Of a stretch of 64,000 bases of DNA, positions 37,278-44,783 are shown one piece after another. This DNA is from Pirellulales bacterium (GTDB taxonomy: Bacteria > Planctomycetota > Planctomycetia > Pirellulales > JAEUIK01): contig JAHBXR010000010.1 of NCBI GenBank assembly GCA_019636335.1, positions 150,224-214,223 of the forward strand, in the 5' to 3' direction. The notes under the pieces were generated by a model. That model saw only the letters and a program-made list of their open reading frames with translations. It searched no databases and was not told the origin of the DNA. Position 1 is the stretch's first letter. Every line of letters starts with the position of its first letter. The translations under genes were made by a program, and so were the position numbers.

Positions 37278-37742
37278 CTATGCGTACTGCGGAAAGCGTT
37301 CTATCGCACGCTGGAGAACATTCATTAACTGACGACCGTGCGCGGATTCTGTCCAGTCGATCAGGTTGAAACGGAAGTTCGCGGGAGCGAATTGCGGAGC
37401 GTTTCGTGGCCAGGGATACTCGGCGTTGGGTCCGTCGTCGCCGGCTAACGCAGGCGCCATGCGTTCCAATTCGTGCAGTCGAGGCAGAATGGAGTAAACC
37501 CTAGTTCGAAACGACGAGAACCGCTTGAACCCTAAGACATTCGCGATCCTATCTCGTTCTCGTTTGCTGGTATTCTTGCTCACCAGCGCCTTCATGAACC
37601 GAACAAATGCCGAATGGCTCTTCATCGGTGACTGATTGGTTTTCCAAAAGTATGCCTTGGCCAGTTTCTCTGTCGCCATCTGTAGATAGTGCAATTCATG
37701 GCAGGAATCTACCATGCCCGCTTGTCGAAATAGGACCAGCAC
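37278..37742 (-). CDS. HEPN-like domain protein, 5' end damaged
   Basis: The protein resembles small HEPN domains (CHELHYLQMATEKLAKAYF near residue 15, then SHSAFVRFMKAL). The clear Rx4-6H RNase motif of active HEPN toxins is not seen. The GTG at 37742 gives 154 residues. The open frame continues upstream as LWWQQAQSDYKV, which looks like the missing first helix, but no start codon exists before a stop. An ATG at 37786, right after the neighbouring stop, is out of phase by one base, so a one-base deletion near the 5' end is likely. A role as nuclease or partner of the upstream gene is inference. Confidence 0.55.
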   Translation of the reverse strand: MLVLFRQAGMVDSCHELHYLQMATEKLAKAYFWKTNQSPMKSHSAFVRFMKALVSKNTSKRERDRIANVLGFKRFSSFRTRVYSILPRLHELERMAPALAGDDGPNAEYPWPRNAPQFAPANFRFNLIDWTESAHGRQLMNVLQRAIERFPQYA

Positions 37743-37789
37743 CTTGTAGTCGGATTGCGCCTGCTGCCACCAAAGTCACTGCGCATCGT

Positions 37790-38128
37790 TCATTTCGATT
37801 TTCGGTGAAATTCCACTCGCCCTTCCAGCGTCCACCCGGCGGGCAAGCGCATTGTCGCGGCTTCAATACGCTCCCATTGCTGGGGAGTTACATCCATGAC
37901 AAAAAGCCGGTGCATATTCTCCGAGCCAGAATCGACCCCATAGTCGATTGGCTCAATTGCCGCATCGTCGAGTTCTCCAATCAACTCGTTGACCTCGAGA
38001 AGTCGAACTTCCCGCTCAGGTGAATCCCCCGGCAAATAGTAAATCGACCGGATCCCCGGATCGGTCATCAGATGCTGCTTGGCATACCATCTTGCAAGCG
38101 CATCGCGATTGAACTGAGTAGTGACCAT
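37790..38128 (-). CDS. hypothetical partner of the HEPN-like gene, 112 aa
   Basis: No family name is known to me. The protein is acidic in the middle (LLEVNELIGELDDA) and has a conserved-looking core IYYLPGDSPEREVRLLEVNE and DVTPQQWERIEAA; no membrane segment. It lies directly upstream of the HEPN-like gene on the same strand, with the stop TGA only a few bases before the HEPN ATG, so they form an operon. Together they look like a two-gene accessory module, possibly toxin-antitoxin-like, but the function is unproven. Confidence 0.6.
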   Translation of the reverse strand: MVTTQFNRDALARWYAKQHLMTDPGIRSIYYLPGDSPEREVRLLEVNELIGELDDAAIEPIDYGVDSGSENMHRLFVMDVTPQQWERIEAATMRLPAGWTLEGRVEFHRKSK

Positions 38129-38330
38129 ACTCGACCTCGTGCATCGCCAAGTTGTCGTGGGATATTACGTTGGCTCTATGCTTATTGCTGTCCGCGCGGC
38201 CAATGAGCCACTTTGAAGAACGGTGCCCTCACGCATTACGAGCTTCCGTTGGGCGCCCGAGGCTCATGGGCTGCGTGAAGCGGAATAATGGATTATATCT
38301 AATATCCAAAGATCACCCTAAGGGCACACT

Positions 38331-39359
38331 TCATTCCATCTGCCACTCGGCCTGGTAGCTCAGCCCCAGGTTCAAGATGCGCTGCAGCAGCTCTTCGTAG
38401 TTCACCCCCGACGTTTCGGCCGATTCGGCGAAATCTTCGCCGTAGGCCAGGTTCGGATTGGGGTTCGCCTCGAGCACGAAGATCTTGCCATCTTCGCGCA
38501 GACGAAAGTCCATGCGAGCGTAGCCGCTCATCTCCAGCGTGCGGTAGATGCGCTTGCTGAGCTTCTCGAGCGCCGCCTCCAGCCCCTCGGGCAAGTCGCG
38601 TGCGCGGTCGGTCGTGATGCCGTACTTCGCCTGGTACTTGAAGTCCCACTTCACCTTGGCGCTGGCGATACGGGCCAACCCCTCGGGCATCTTGTTGAAC
38701 AGCATCTCCCAGGTATTGAACGTCTGCAGCCGGCGATTGCCGATCACGCCCACGTACAGTTCGCGGCCTTCGATGTACTGCTCGACCAGCGCATCGGTGC
38801 CGAGTTGCTCGTGGATAAACGCGACGCGATCCACCAGCTTGTCGTCGCTATGGACGACCGAGGCCTGCGAAATGCCCAGCGAGGCGTCTTCCGTCGAGGA
38901 CTTCACCAGCAGCGGGAACTCGAGCCCCCGCGGACGTCGCACGGCCTTCCCTTTCGGAAAGACCGCGAAGTCGGGCACCGCAATGCGGTGATAGGTCAGA
39001 ATCTTCTTCGACAGCGCCTTGTCGTGCGCCAGCATCAGCCCCCGCGGGTTGCAACCCGTGTAGGCGCGCTGCAACAACTCCAGGTAGCTCACGACGTGCA
39101 TGTCGTAGACGGCTACGCCGTGGAACTCCTCGAGCAGGTTGAAGGCGACGTGGGGATTCCACGACTCGATGGCTTCGAGGATCACCCCCAGGTCGGTGCG
39201 CACCCCCAGGGGACGGACGTCGTGACCGAGATTCGTCAGTCCCGCGACGACGTCGTACTCCGTTTTCCACGGGGCCATTTCCTCGTCGGTCACCCCCTCG
39301 ATACTGTCGGGCGGGACGAGGTCCTCGTGCATCAACACCAGCACGCGTCGTTTTTTCAT
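38331..39359 (-). CDS. ATP-grasp ligase of the D-Ala-D-Ala ligase type
   Basis: The 342-residue protein is an ATP-grasp enzyme (LLVKSSTEDASLGIS near residue 150; MDFRLREDGKIFVLEANPNPNL near 285 with the metal-binding ExNPxP region). It joins a carboxylate to an amine using ATP. A true Ddl is less likely because the first 120 residues differ from Ddl and the gene is coupled with a peptidase. Its start overlaps the stop of the upstream peptidase gene by four bases (ATGA). Confidence 0.82.
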   Translation of the reverse strand: MKKRRVLVLMHEDLVPPDSIEGVTDEEMAPWKTEYDVVAGLTNLGHDVRPLGVRTDLGVILEAIESWNPHVAFNLLEEFHGVAVYDMHVVSYLELLQRAYTGCNPRGLMLAHDKALSKKILTYHRIAVPDFAVFPKGKAVRRPRGLEFPLLVKSSTEDASLGISQASVVHSDDKLVDRVAFIHEQLGTDALVEQYIEGRELYVGVIGNRRLQTFNTWEMLFNKMPEGLARIASAKVKWDFKYQAKYGITTDRARDLPEGLEAALEKLSKRIYRTLEMSGYARMDFRLREDGKIFVLEANPNPNLAYGEDFAESAETSGVNYEELLQRILNLGLSYQAEWQME

Positions 39360-40420
39360 AGCACCAACCTGTGGTGGCCCCCGTGCAGATAGTTCATCGT
39401 CTGCACGGTCAACAGCACCGTGGCGTCCTGCTTGGCCTGCCGTTCAGAGCGATCAAGCCGTAGCCGCAACTGCCGGCAACGCGCGATCATCTCCTGCAAC
39501 ACCTGGTCGATCGTGTATTCGTGCGTACCTGTCCATTGCGCACAACGCTTGCGAATCTCGGGCCGAATCCGCCGCAAGAACGCCGCCGCCGATTCGTTGC
39601 GGGCATGCTTGGGCGAGTCGGAGAACAATTGCCGCAGGTCGCGCTCGTAGAATACCGGGTAATCGGTGCCGTAGCGGGCGCGCTTGGCTTCGTAATGTTC
39701 GCGTAGGGTCTTCTTGATCTGCGAGATCGGTTCGATGTGCGCCCGCGACCGAACCGGGGGCGCGCTGTCGGCGATCTCCGCCATGAGCGTATCAACATAC
39801 TCTAGTTTCTTGAGCGCCGGCCAGCCCGCGTAACGTTTTCGCCAGCGCGAGTCCGGTTTGAGCCACACGGCGAACGTTTCGGCAAAATCTTCTGCCGGAT
39901 GGCTTTGTGCGTACCACGAGTCGAGGTGCAAGACGAACTTCTTGCTGTAGGGCTTCGGATTATAAAACTCGGGATACGGTTCCGACGAGCGTCCGAACGT
40001 CTCTTGCCAGGCGCGCCGGCGATGCAAGCGGTAGGCGTTGTCGATTGCGTGCCCCGCTTCGTGACGCAGAATGCGCAGACACCATTCGCGCGTGCCTCCC
40101 TCGACTTCGAGCATCTGCCGGCGCTCGAGCTTCATCAAACGCGGATGCGCCAGGTAGAAGGGCACGGCAATGCCGGGCACGCCGTCGGGCGTGAACCACT
40201 CTTCCGACAACCAGAAGTGCGGGCGGAATTCGAGACCGCGCGCCGCCAACTCGCTGTAGAGTCGCTCGATGCGCGGCTCAATGATCGTGCCTTCGATCTT
40301 CAACCCGAGATCGCACAGGCGCAGATCGAGCAGTTCTTCGTTCGACAACTCGACCCAAGCAGGGTCGCTGCGTCGCCGGGCGCGGCGCCCATTGACCGTC
40401 GAACGCCGTCGTCGAGGCAC
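39356..40420 (-). CDS. putative zinc-binding metallopeptidase
   Basis: About 354 residues with a HEAGH zinc motif (H122-E123-x2-H126, in ILRHEAGHAIDNAYRL) and a second acidic segment DFAETFAVWL that could give the third ligand. The family occurs in operon with ATP-grasp ligases in other bacteria and is uncharacterised. The N-terminus (RRRRSTVNGRRARRRS) is strongly basic and no signal peptide is seen. No ATG is available; the GTG at 40420 is chosen, with TTG and GTG alternatives up to 40471. The two-gene set could act on one peptide. Confidence 0.7.
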   Translation of the reverse strand: MPRRRRSTVNGRRARRRSDPAWVELSNEELLDLRLCDLGLKIEGTIIEPRIERLYSELAARGLEFRPHFWLSEEWFTPDGVPGIAVPFYLAHPRLMKLERRQMLEVEGGTREWCLRILRHEAGHAIDNAYRLHRRRAWQETFGRSSEPYPEFYNPKPYSKKFVLHLDSWYAQSHPAEDFAETFAVWLKPDSRWRKRYAGWPALKKLEYVDTLMAEIADSAPPVRSRAHIEPISQIKKTLREHYEAKRARYGTDYPVFYERDLRQLFSDSPKHARNESAAAFLRRIRPEIRKRCAQWTGTHEYTIDQVLQEMIARCRQLRLRLDRSERQAKQDATVLLTVQTMNYLHGGHHRLVL

Positions 40421-40730
40421 TGACACCGCGGAGCAACTTCCTTCCCATCGGGTACCGGGGGCGAACCGCAAGGCACCCGCAATCAGGGGGCGGTCGCATC
40501 AAGGAGACGCCCTTTTACCATCGGCACACGAGGGCGCGTCGTTGAGAGTATATCTTACCCAGCCGACAGGGGCGAAGGGCGGAGCAGCCTGGTTCGGCAC
40601 TTACCGGCCGGGGCAAGTGCGCGGCTATCGCTCGACCCGGTCGCTGCGTGACCGATCGCTTCGTAGCGATGATAACGCCGCAAAAACAAGGCCTTCTAAG
40701 GCTGCTGAACCCCGGCGCCACCTGCCGACG
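40421..40730. other. gap upstream of the peptidase operon
   Basis: About 310 bp between the peptidase start and the glnT relic. It holds TATACT on the minus strand (40547-40552) as a possible -10 for the peptidase-ligase pair and a small hairpin ATCGCTT/TAGCGAT near 40655. No gene is visible. Confidence 0.45.
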
Positions 40731-41307
40731 TCAGCAAGCGAGCGTGTGCTCGACCTCCCAGGAAGAGACGTGCCGGGCGTAGGCCCGCCATTCCGCCCGC
40801 TTCAGCTTCAGATATGACTTGGCAAACCCTGGGCCGAGCCCCTCGCGAAGCATCTCCGACCGCTCGAAGGCCCGTAGAGCGTCGAGCAGGTTGTCGGGCA
40901 AGGTGCGGAGCGACTCCTCCGACGCCCCATCCCAATAGACGTTCGTGTCGAAACGTTTGCCCGGGTCGCGACGGTTGGCAATGCCGTCGTGCCCCGCCTC
41001 GGCGATGACAGCCGCCAGCAGATAGGGATTGGCCGCCCCGTCCGGCAGCCGCAATTCGCACCACCCGGGACCGGGAATCCGGATCATGTGTGTGCGGTTA
41101 TTGCCGGAATAGCTGATGGCGTTGGGAGACCAGATCGTAACGCCGCACGAGGGCCTGTTGGTCGTAGCAGGGCTTCGGCTGCCGATCGTGCATGTCTGCG
41201 ATCGAACGCCCATCCCCTGCCACGACAAAGAACTCGCATTCCACCCCGGTGCGCAGCTCGTAGCCACGATTCTCTGCGGCGTCTGTGCCGATACAAACGA
41301 CGAGCCG
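40731..41307 (-). pseudogene. glutamine synthetase (GlnT, type III-like) relic
   Basis: Two fragments of a GlnT-type glutamine synthetase lie on the minus strand. The right part (41140-41307) reads GYELRTGVECEFFVVAGDG ... KPCYDQQALVRRYDLVS in one frame; the left part (about 40731-41130) reads WSPNAISYSGNNRTHMIRIP ... SSWEVEHTLAC in another. The first ~120 residues and a middle block of some 150 are missing, and the frame shifts by one at the junction in a shared TGGTC. The right edge meets the stop of the neighbouring amidotransferase gene. It cannot make an active enzyme. Confidence 0.8.
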
Positions 41308-41310
41308 GAT

Positions 41311-42144
41311 CTACAGCGGCTGCAACTCGGCTCGCACATCGCCGTCGATCCAAACGATGCTGCGATCGGGCACTTCCTGCCAGGCCTCGTCAGTCAGCGG
41401 CTCGGAGGCAACGATCACCGCCCGATAATCGTCGCCGGTCCGCCGCGCCGGCGCGGCGCCGCACGCCTCGGCATCGCGTACGCCGTCGCGTTGGAGCCAA
41501 CTCAACGTGTGATTCCAGCGTGTGACGATCAGCAAGTCGCCGTCGGTAAGCATGAGGTTCAACCGCGCGGCATTCTCCGGCGGCGCCTCGGCACACCAGC
41601 TTGCCAACTGCCGCGTGGCATCCGCCACAAGCTGCACCGTGCGGGGAACGTCGGTCGCTGGCGAGGCGGGATCGAGCCCCGCGCGCAGCATGCGACTCAG
41701 CAGCCAGACGAAAATCGCCTCGCTGTCGGTCGTGCCGAGGCGAAGACTCGCATAACGCGGGTCGGTCTCGGCCACGAGCAGCGGTTCGACCTCGTCGAAG
41801 GGACGTGCCGTGCCGTTGTGGGCGAACACCCAACGGCCATAAGTAAACGGGTGGGTATTCTCGAGCGAGGCTCCCCCGACCGACGCCTGCCGCACGTGGG
41901 CCAGCACCGTCGGCGAGCAGATCCGCTCGGCGGCGGCCAGGTACTGCGCGTCGTCGTAGGCGGGCGCCGGACTACGAATAATCTCGGGAGTCGCTCCCGC
42001 GTAATACCCTACTCCCCAACCGTCGGGATGCGTCTCGCCACGGCGGTCGACCCGGCTTTGGGCCAACAGGGCGTGGGGAGATTTCACGAGCGAGCATGAG
42101 ATTTCGGTCGGTTCGGTAGCTCGAAATCCAAAGAAACGGCACAT
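41311..42144 (-). CDS. class II glutamine amidotransferase (EgtC/YafJ-like)
   Basis: The 277-residue protein begins MCRFFGFR, so removal of Met exposes the catalytic cysteine (C2). The HPDGWGVGYY segment near residue 38, FAHNGT and the later TDSEAIFVWLL are typical of stand-alone Ntn-type glutamine amidotransferases of the YafJ/EgtC group. It hydrolyses glutamine or a gamma-glutamyl compound; the acceptor is unknown. GlxB-like proteins of this fold neighbour glnT in other bacteria, and here a glnT relic lies immediately downstream. A longer frame upstream lacks features. Confidence 0.88.
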   Translation of the reverse strand: MCRFFGFRATEPTEISCSLVKSPHALLAQSRVDRRGETHPDGWGVGYYAGATPEIIRSPAPAYDDAQYLAAAERICSPTVLAHVRQASVGGASLENTHPFTYGRWVFAHNGTARPFDEVEPLLVAETDPRYASLRLGTTDSEAIFVWLLSRMLRAGLDPASPATDVPRTVQLVADATRQLASWCAEAPPENAARLNLMLTDGDLLIVTRWNHTLSWLQRDGVRDAEACGAAPARRTGDDYRAVIVASEPLTDEAWQEVPDRSIVWIDGDVRAELQPL

Positions 42145-42518
42145 GCGGTGTTCCACACAAGGCGGTGAAGCCTGCCAGACCGTCCGTCCGATATCGACCG
42201 AACTGGTCCCACACGAGCTTGTATCGGCAGACATGCCTCCCGGACATCTCGCCGCGTCAGGCATCGTAGGAGAATGCCTGACTGGAGAAAAGGGCGGCGG
42301 GGTCCTGGCGTGTCGCGCCCGTGCCGAGAAGCTTTCACGGTTACCTGACACGCGTCGTGGCCCGGTGGCGCGCCAATGCACCTGGTCGCAGTTGCCGCGG
42401 TAAAACCTGCGTGTCTGGCGCAATCGCCACGATTGACGCGCGGCCGTTGAGTTCTAGACTTGCTTTGCGGTGCGAATCCTACGTCTCGTCGACGTCCGCT
42501 CAGCCTATTCCGGCGCCC

Positions 42519-43028
42519 ATGAAAGATCGCATTCAGATCGCAGCCCGCCCCGACCAGGTCTGGCCCTACGTGGCCGATCCCGAATTGATGGCGGGCTGGA
42601 ATCCGAAGATCGTCGGCGTCGATCGCGAAGCGCGCGGTCTCCTCACGATCGGCGAGCGATTCTGGATCACCTACCGCATGACGCGCCAGAGCGAGAGGTT
42701 TCGAGTCACCGTGGTCGAGCTTGCCGTGCCCTCGCGTCTAGTGCTGCGCCACGAGGGCGATCCCGCTCGGCCCGACCGCTTCGTGCTCGAGGAATACCGC
42801 CTCGACGAGGTCCAGGGAGGAACGACGCGAGTCAAGCAGCAGCTCCACCTGCGAAACGCCGGTCTGCCGCTGTGGCTGCGTCCCTTGCTCTGGTTGCTCC
42901 ACACCTTTGGCCGCCCCACCGACAAACGCTATCTGGAAGAACTTCGCGACCTGGTCGAGTCGGAGATCAACGGCCGTAAGTCGGGCAAGCAAGCGATCGG
43001 CGTCGCCCGCCTCTGCTCGGCCGAGTGA
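42519..43028 (+). CDS. SRPBCC family protein
   Basis: The 169-residue protein is a START/polyketide-cyclase-like SRPBCC domain (IQIAARPDQVWPYVADPELMAGWNPKI is the typical first helix/strand region, split here as ARPDQVWPYV and WNPKIV). It has a hydrophobic pocket fold without signal peptide. Members bind hydrophobic ligands or act as cyclases; no ligand can be named. The ATG at 42519 matches the family start. A TAGACT -10-like box lies at about 42453. Confidence 0.75.
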   Translation: MKDRIQIAARPDQVWPYVADPELMAGWNPKIVGVDREARGLLTIGERFWITYRMTRQSERFRVTVVELAVPSRLVLRHEGDPARPDRFVLEEYRLDEVQGGTTRVKQQLHLRNAGLPLWLRPLLWLLHTFGRPTDKRYLEELRDLVESEINGRKSGKQAIGVARLCSAE

Positions 43029-43160
43029 ACGAGCGCATGGCACCATGGCGTGGCCGTGCTGGCTCGTTCCCAGATCACGCACGCGCTGAGCACACGTCTG
43101 CATCCGCGTGGCACTCTACGTCGTTAACCCTTGATGTTGCGGTCAAGCGGTGGGGGGTGG

Positions 43161-43223
43161 CACGGACGATTTTCCGGAGCGGCGTTGCCAGCGGGCTGGG
43201 CCCGAGTCGGAAAATCGTCCGTG
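43161..43223. repeat. 16-bp inverted repeat in a convergent gap
   Basis: CACGGACGATTTTCCG at 43161-43176 pairs exactly with CGGAAAATCGTCCGTG at 43208-43223 across a 31-base loop. It lies between two convergent genes, so it could be a bidirectional terminator or a small repeat element. The rest of the 43029-43389 gap shows no gene. Confidence 0.8.
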
Positions 43224-43389
43224 TCGCGCAGCGATAAGAGGATTGAAGACCGGCAGGCCACTTCCCTCTCTTGTCGCACACACGTCGCACGGTTCCTCTG
43301 GTGGCTGCCGGGCACCAACGATTTTGCGACTCTGGTCCTTTTGTCGGTAGAAAGCCTCTCGCGAAAGCGTCCGCAGTAGCGCAAGCAGT

Positions 43390-43836
43390 TCATCCCTGGG
43401 GCATCTGCTCGATCTCGCGAATGCGCGCCACCATCTCGGCCGGCAGAGGCATCGCCTTGCTCGCCGCGTAGTCGACCCAGACGCACGCCGATTCCCCATC
43501 GGCGGCCACCTCGCCCGATGCGGCGTCGCGAATCACGTACGACAGCGTGTACGACTTCTCGCCGATCCGCGTGGCGCGCGCCGTGACGGTGACGCGACCG
43601 GGGTAGTGCAACTGCCGGCGGAAGTTGAGCGAGCCGCTGACCATGCCCGGCCCGTCGGTGGGGCGAGTCTTGAACCGCTCAATCCCGATCGCCGTGAAGT
43701 AGGCAATGCGTGCCGATTCGCAGAACTGAAAATAGACGGTGTTATTCACGTGCCCGAGCGCGTCGAGATCCCCCCAGCGAATCTGCTGTTCGATCTCGAT
43801 GCCGCCCGCAGGCACCAGCCGGAATTCTTCGTGCAT
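43390..43836 (-). CDS. acyl-CoA thioesterase, 4-HBT/YbgC-type hotdog fold
   Basis: The 148-residue protein has the family core RWGDLDALGHVNNTVYF with D25 in the catalytic position, followed by the hotdog sheet. Such thioesterases cleave short or aromatic acyl-CoA. The ATG at 43836 (MHEEFRL) starts the conserved part; an upstream in-frame start at 43911 adds 25 residues without homology. The gene is on the same strand as, and follows, the thioredoxin-like gene. Confidence 0.85.
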   Translation of the reverse strand: MHEEFRLVPAGGIEIEQQIRWGDLDALGHVNNTVYFQFCESARIAYFTAIGIERFKTRPTDGPGMVSGSLNFRRQLHYPGRVTVTARATRIGEKSYTLSYVIRDAASGEVAADGESACVWVDYAASKAMPLPAEMVARIREIEQMPQG

Positions 43837-43920
43837 GGCCAGTCTTGCCTTCGAGGGTCGTTGGCGGCCAGCATACCCGAGCCGGTCCGGTCGTGCGACC
43901 GGTGCGTCCACGCCGCGACG

Positions 43921-44391
43921 CTACCGCGTCTTGTTCGCCGTGCGCCGGCTGCTGGCAATCTCGCGACGCTCGAGGCCGCGCAGGCGTCGCTCGGCCTCGG
44001 CCAGTCGCTTTTCCAACTCGGAGGGCGTGACGTGCCCCTTGATGCGCTCGACGATCGTTTTGTCGGGCGCCACGATCAGCGTCGTCGGGTAAGCGGTGAT
44101 CTTGAGCTCGCGGACGAGCTTCTCCTCGGCCGAGGCATCGATCATCAGGGGCACGAACCCCTCTTCGACGTGCTCGACCACCTGCGCGTCGACCAGCGTC
44201 GACTTCTTCATCTTCAGGCAGAACTTGCAGTGGTCGCGCGTGACGAAGATCAACAGCGGTCGTTGCTGCTCGACCGCTTCGCCCCAGGCCTCCGCCACAT
44301 CCGACTGCCAGGCAATGCCCCCGGCCGCGGCCGTCGAACTGCTCAGCAGCAGGCAAAAAAACAACCCGACCCCGGCCCAACTGCGGCGCAT
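43921..44391 (-). CDS. exported thioredoxin-like protein
   Basis: A signal peptide (MRRSWAGVGLFFCLLLSSST, cut near residue 24) precedes a thioredoxin fold with C55-K-F-C58 (DHCKFCLKM) and a cis-proline segment AYPTTLIV. The C-terminus is a basic helical tail. The redox-active CxxC suggests disulfide exchange outside the cytoplasm. The gap after it to the next gene (44392-44783) is about 390 bp and has no recognised feature. Confidence 0.85.
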   Translation of the reverse strand: MRRSWAGVGLFFCLLLSSSTAAAGGIAWQSDVAEAWGEAVEQQRPLLIFVTRDHCKFCLKMKKSTLVDAQVVEHVEEGFVPLMIDASAEEKLVRELKITAYPTTLIVAPDKTIVERIKGHVTPSELEKRLAEAERRLRGLERREIASSRRTANKTR

Positions 44392-44783
44392 CGTTGAATC
44401 CTCCGTGGAGCAAGCAGTCTCGGCCCGCGTCGAGAGTTTGCGGGTTGCGAAGACTTTTCATCACCGGTCGTTCCGTGACCGGGTCCATTCCTTGAGAGCC
44501 TGCCGCCCCCCGTCCCGCGATCTTCTTCCATTGTCGACGGACGGAGGGCGGACTATCAGCGTGAAGCACGTTCGTGCGGCAAATCCCGAGAAGTTGCGGT
44601 CGCCGATTGCCGTGCTTGCAGGATCGGCACGGTGTGTCGCTCGGAGAGATTTCGCTTGCGGCGCAAGATGCCCCACTTATAAGGCGTGCAGCCGTCGCGC
44701 AAGTCAACCCGATCGCACGCCGGAACGGAATCGTTGACCGCGCTGCGACCGTCAGGGCTTAACAGGAGCCATTCACCGCGCGA
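44392..44783. other. upstream gap of the thioredoxin gene
   Basis: About 390 bp between the thioredoxin-like start and the glgX stop, both on the minus strand. I see no coding sequence, hairpin with T-run or repeat here. It probably contains the promoter of the thioredoxin-like gene. Confidence 0.4.

Noticed and set aside
40731..41339. intact 202-residue protein at the glnT site
   Set aside because: Only the last ~135 codons match glutamine synthetase; the rest is out-of-frame relic, so it is annotated as a pseudogene.
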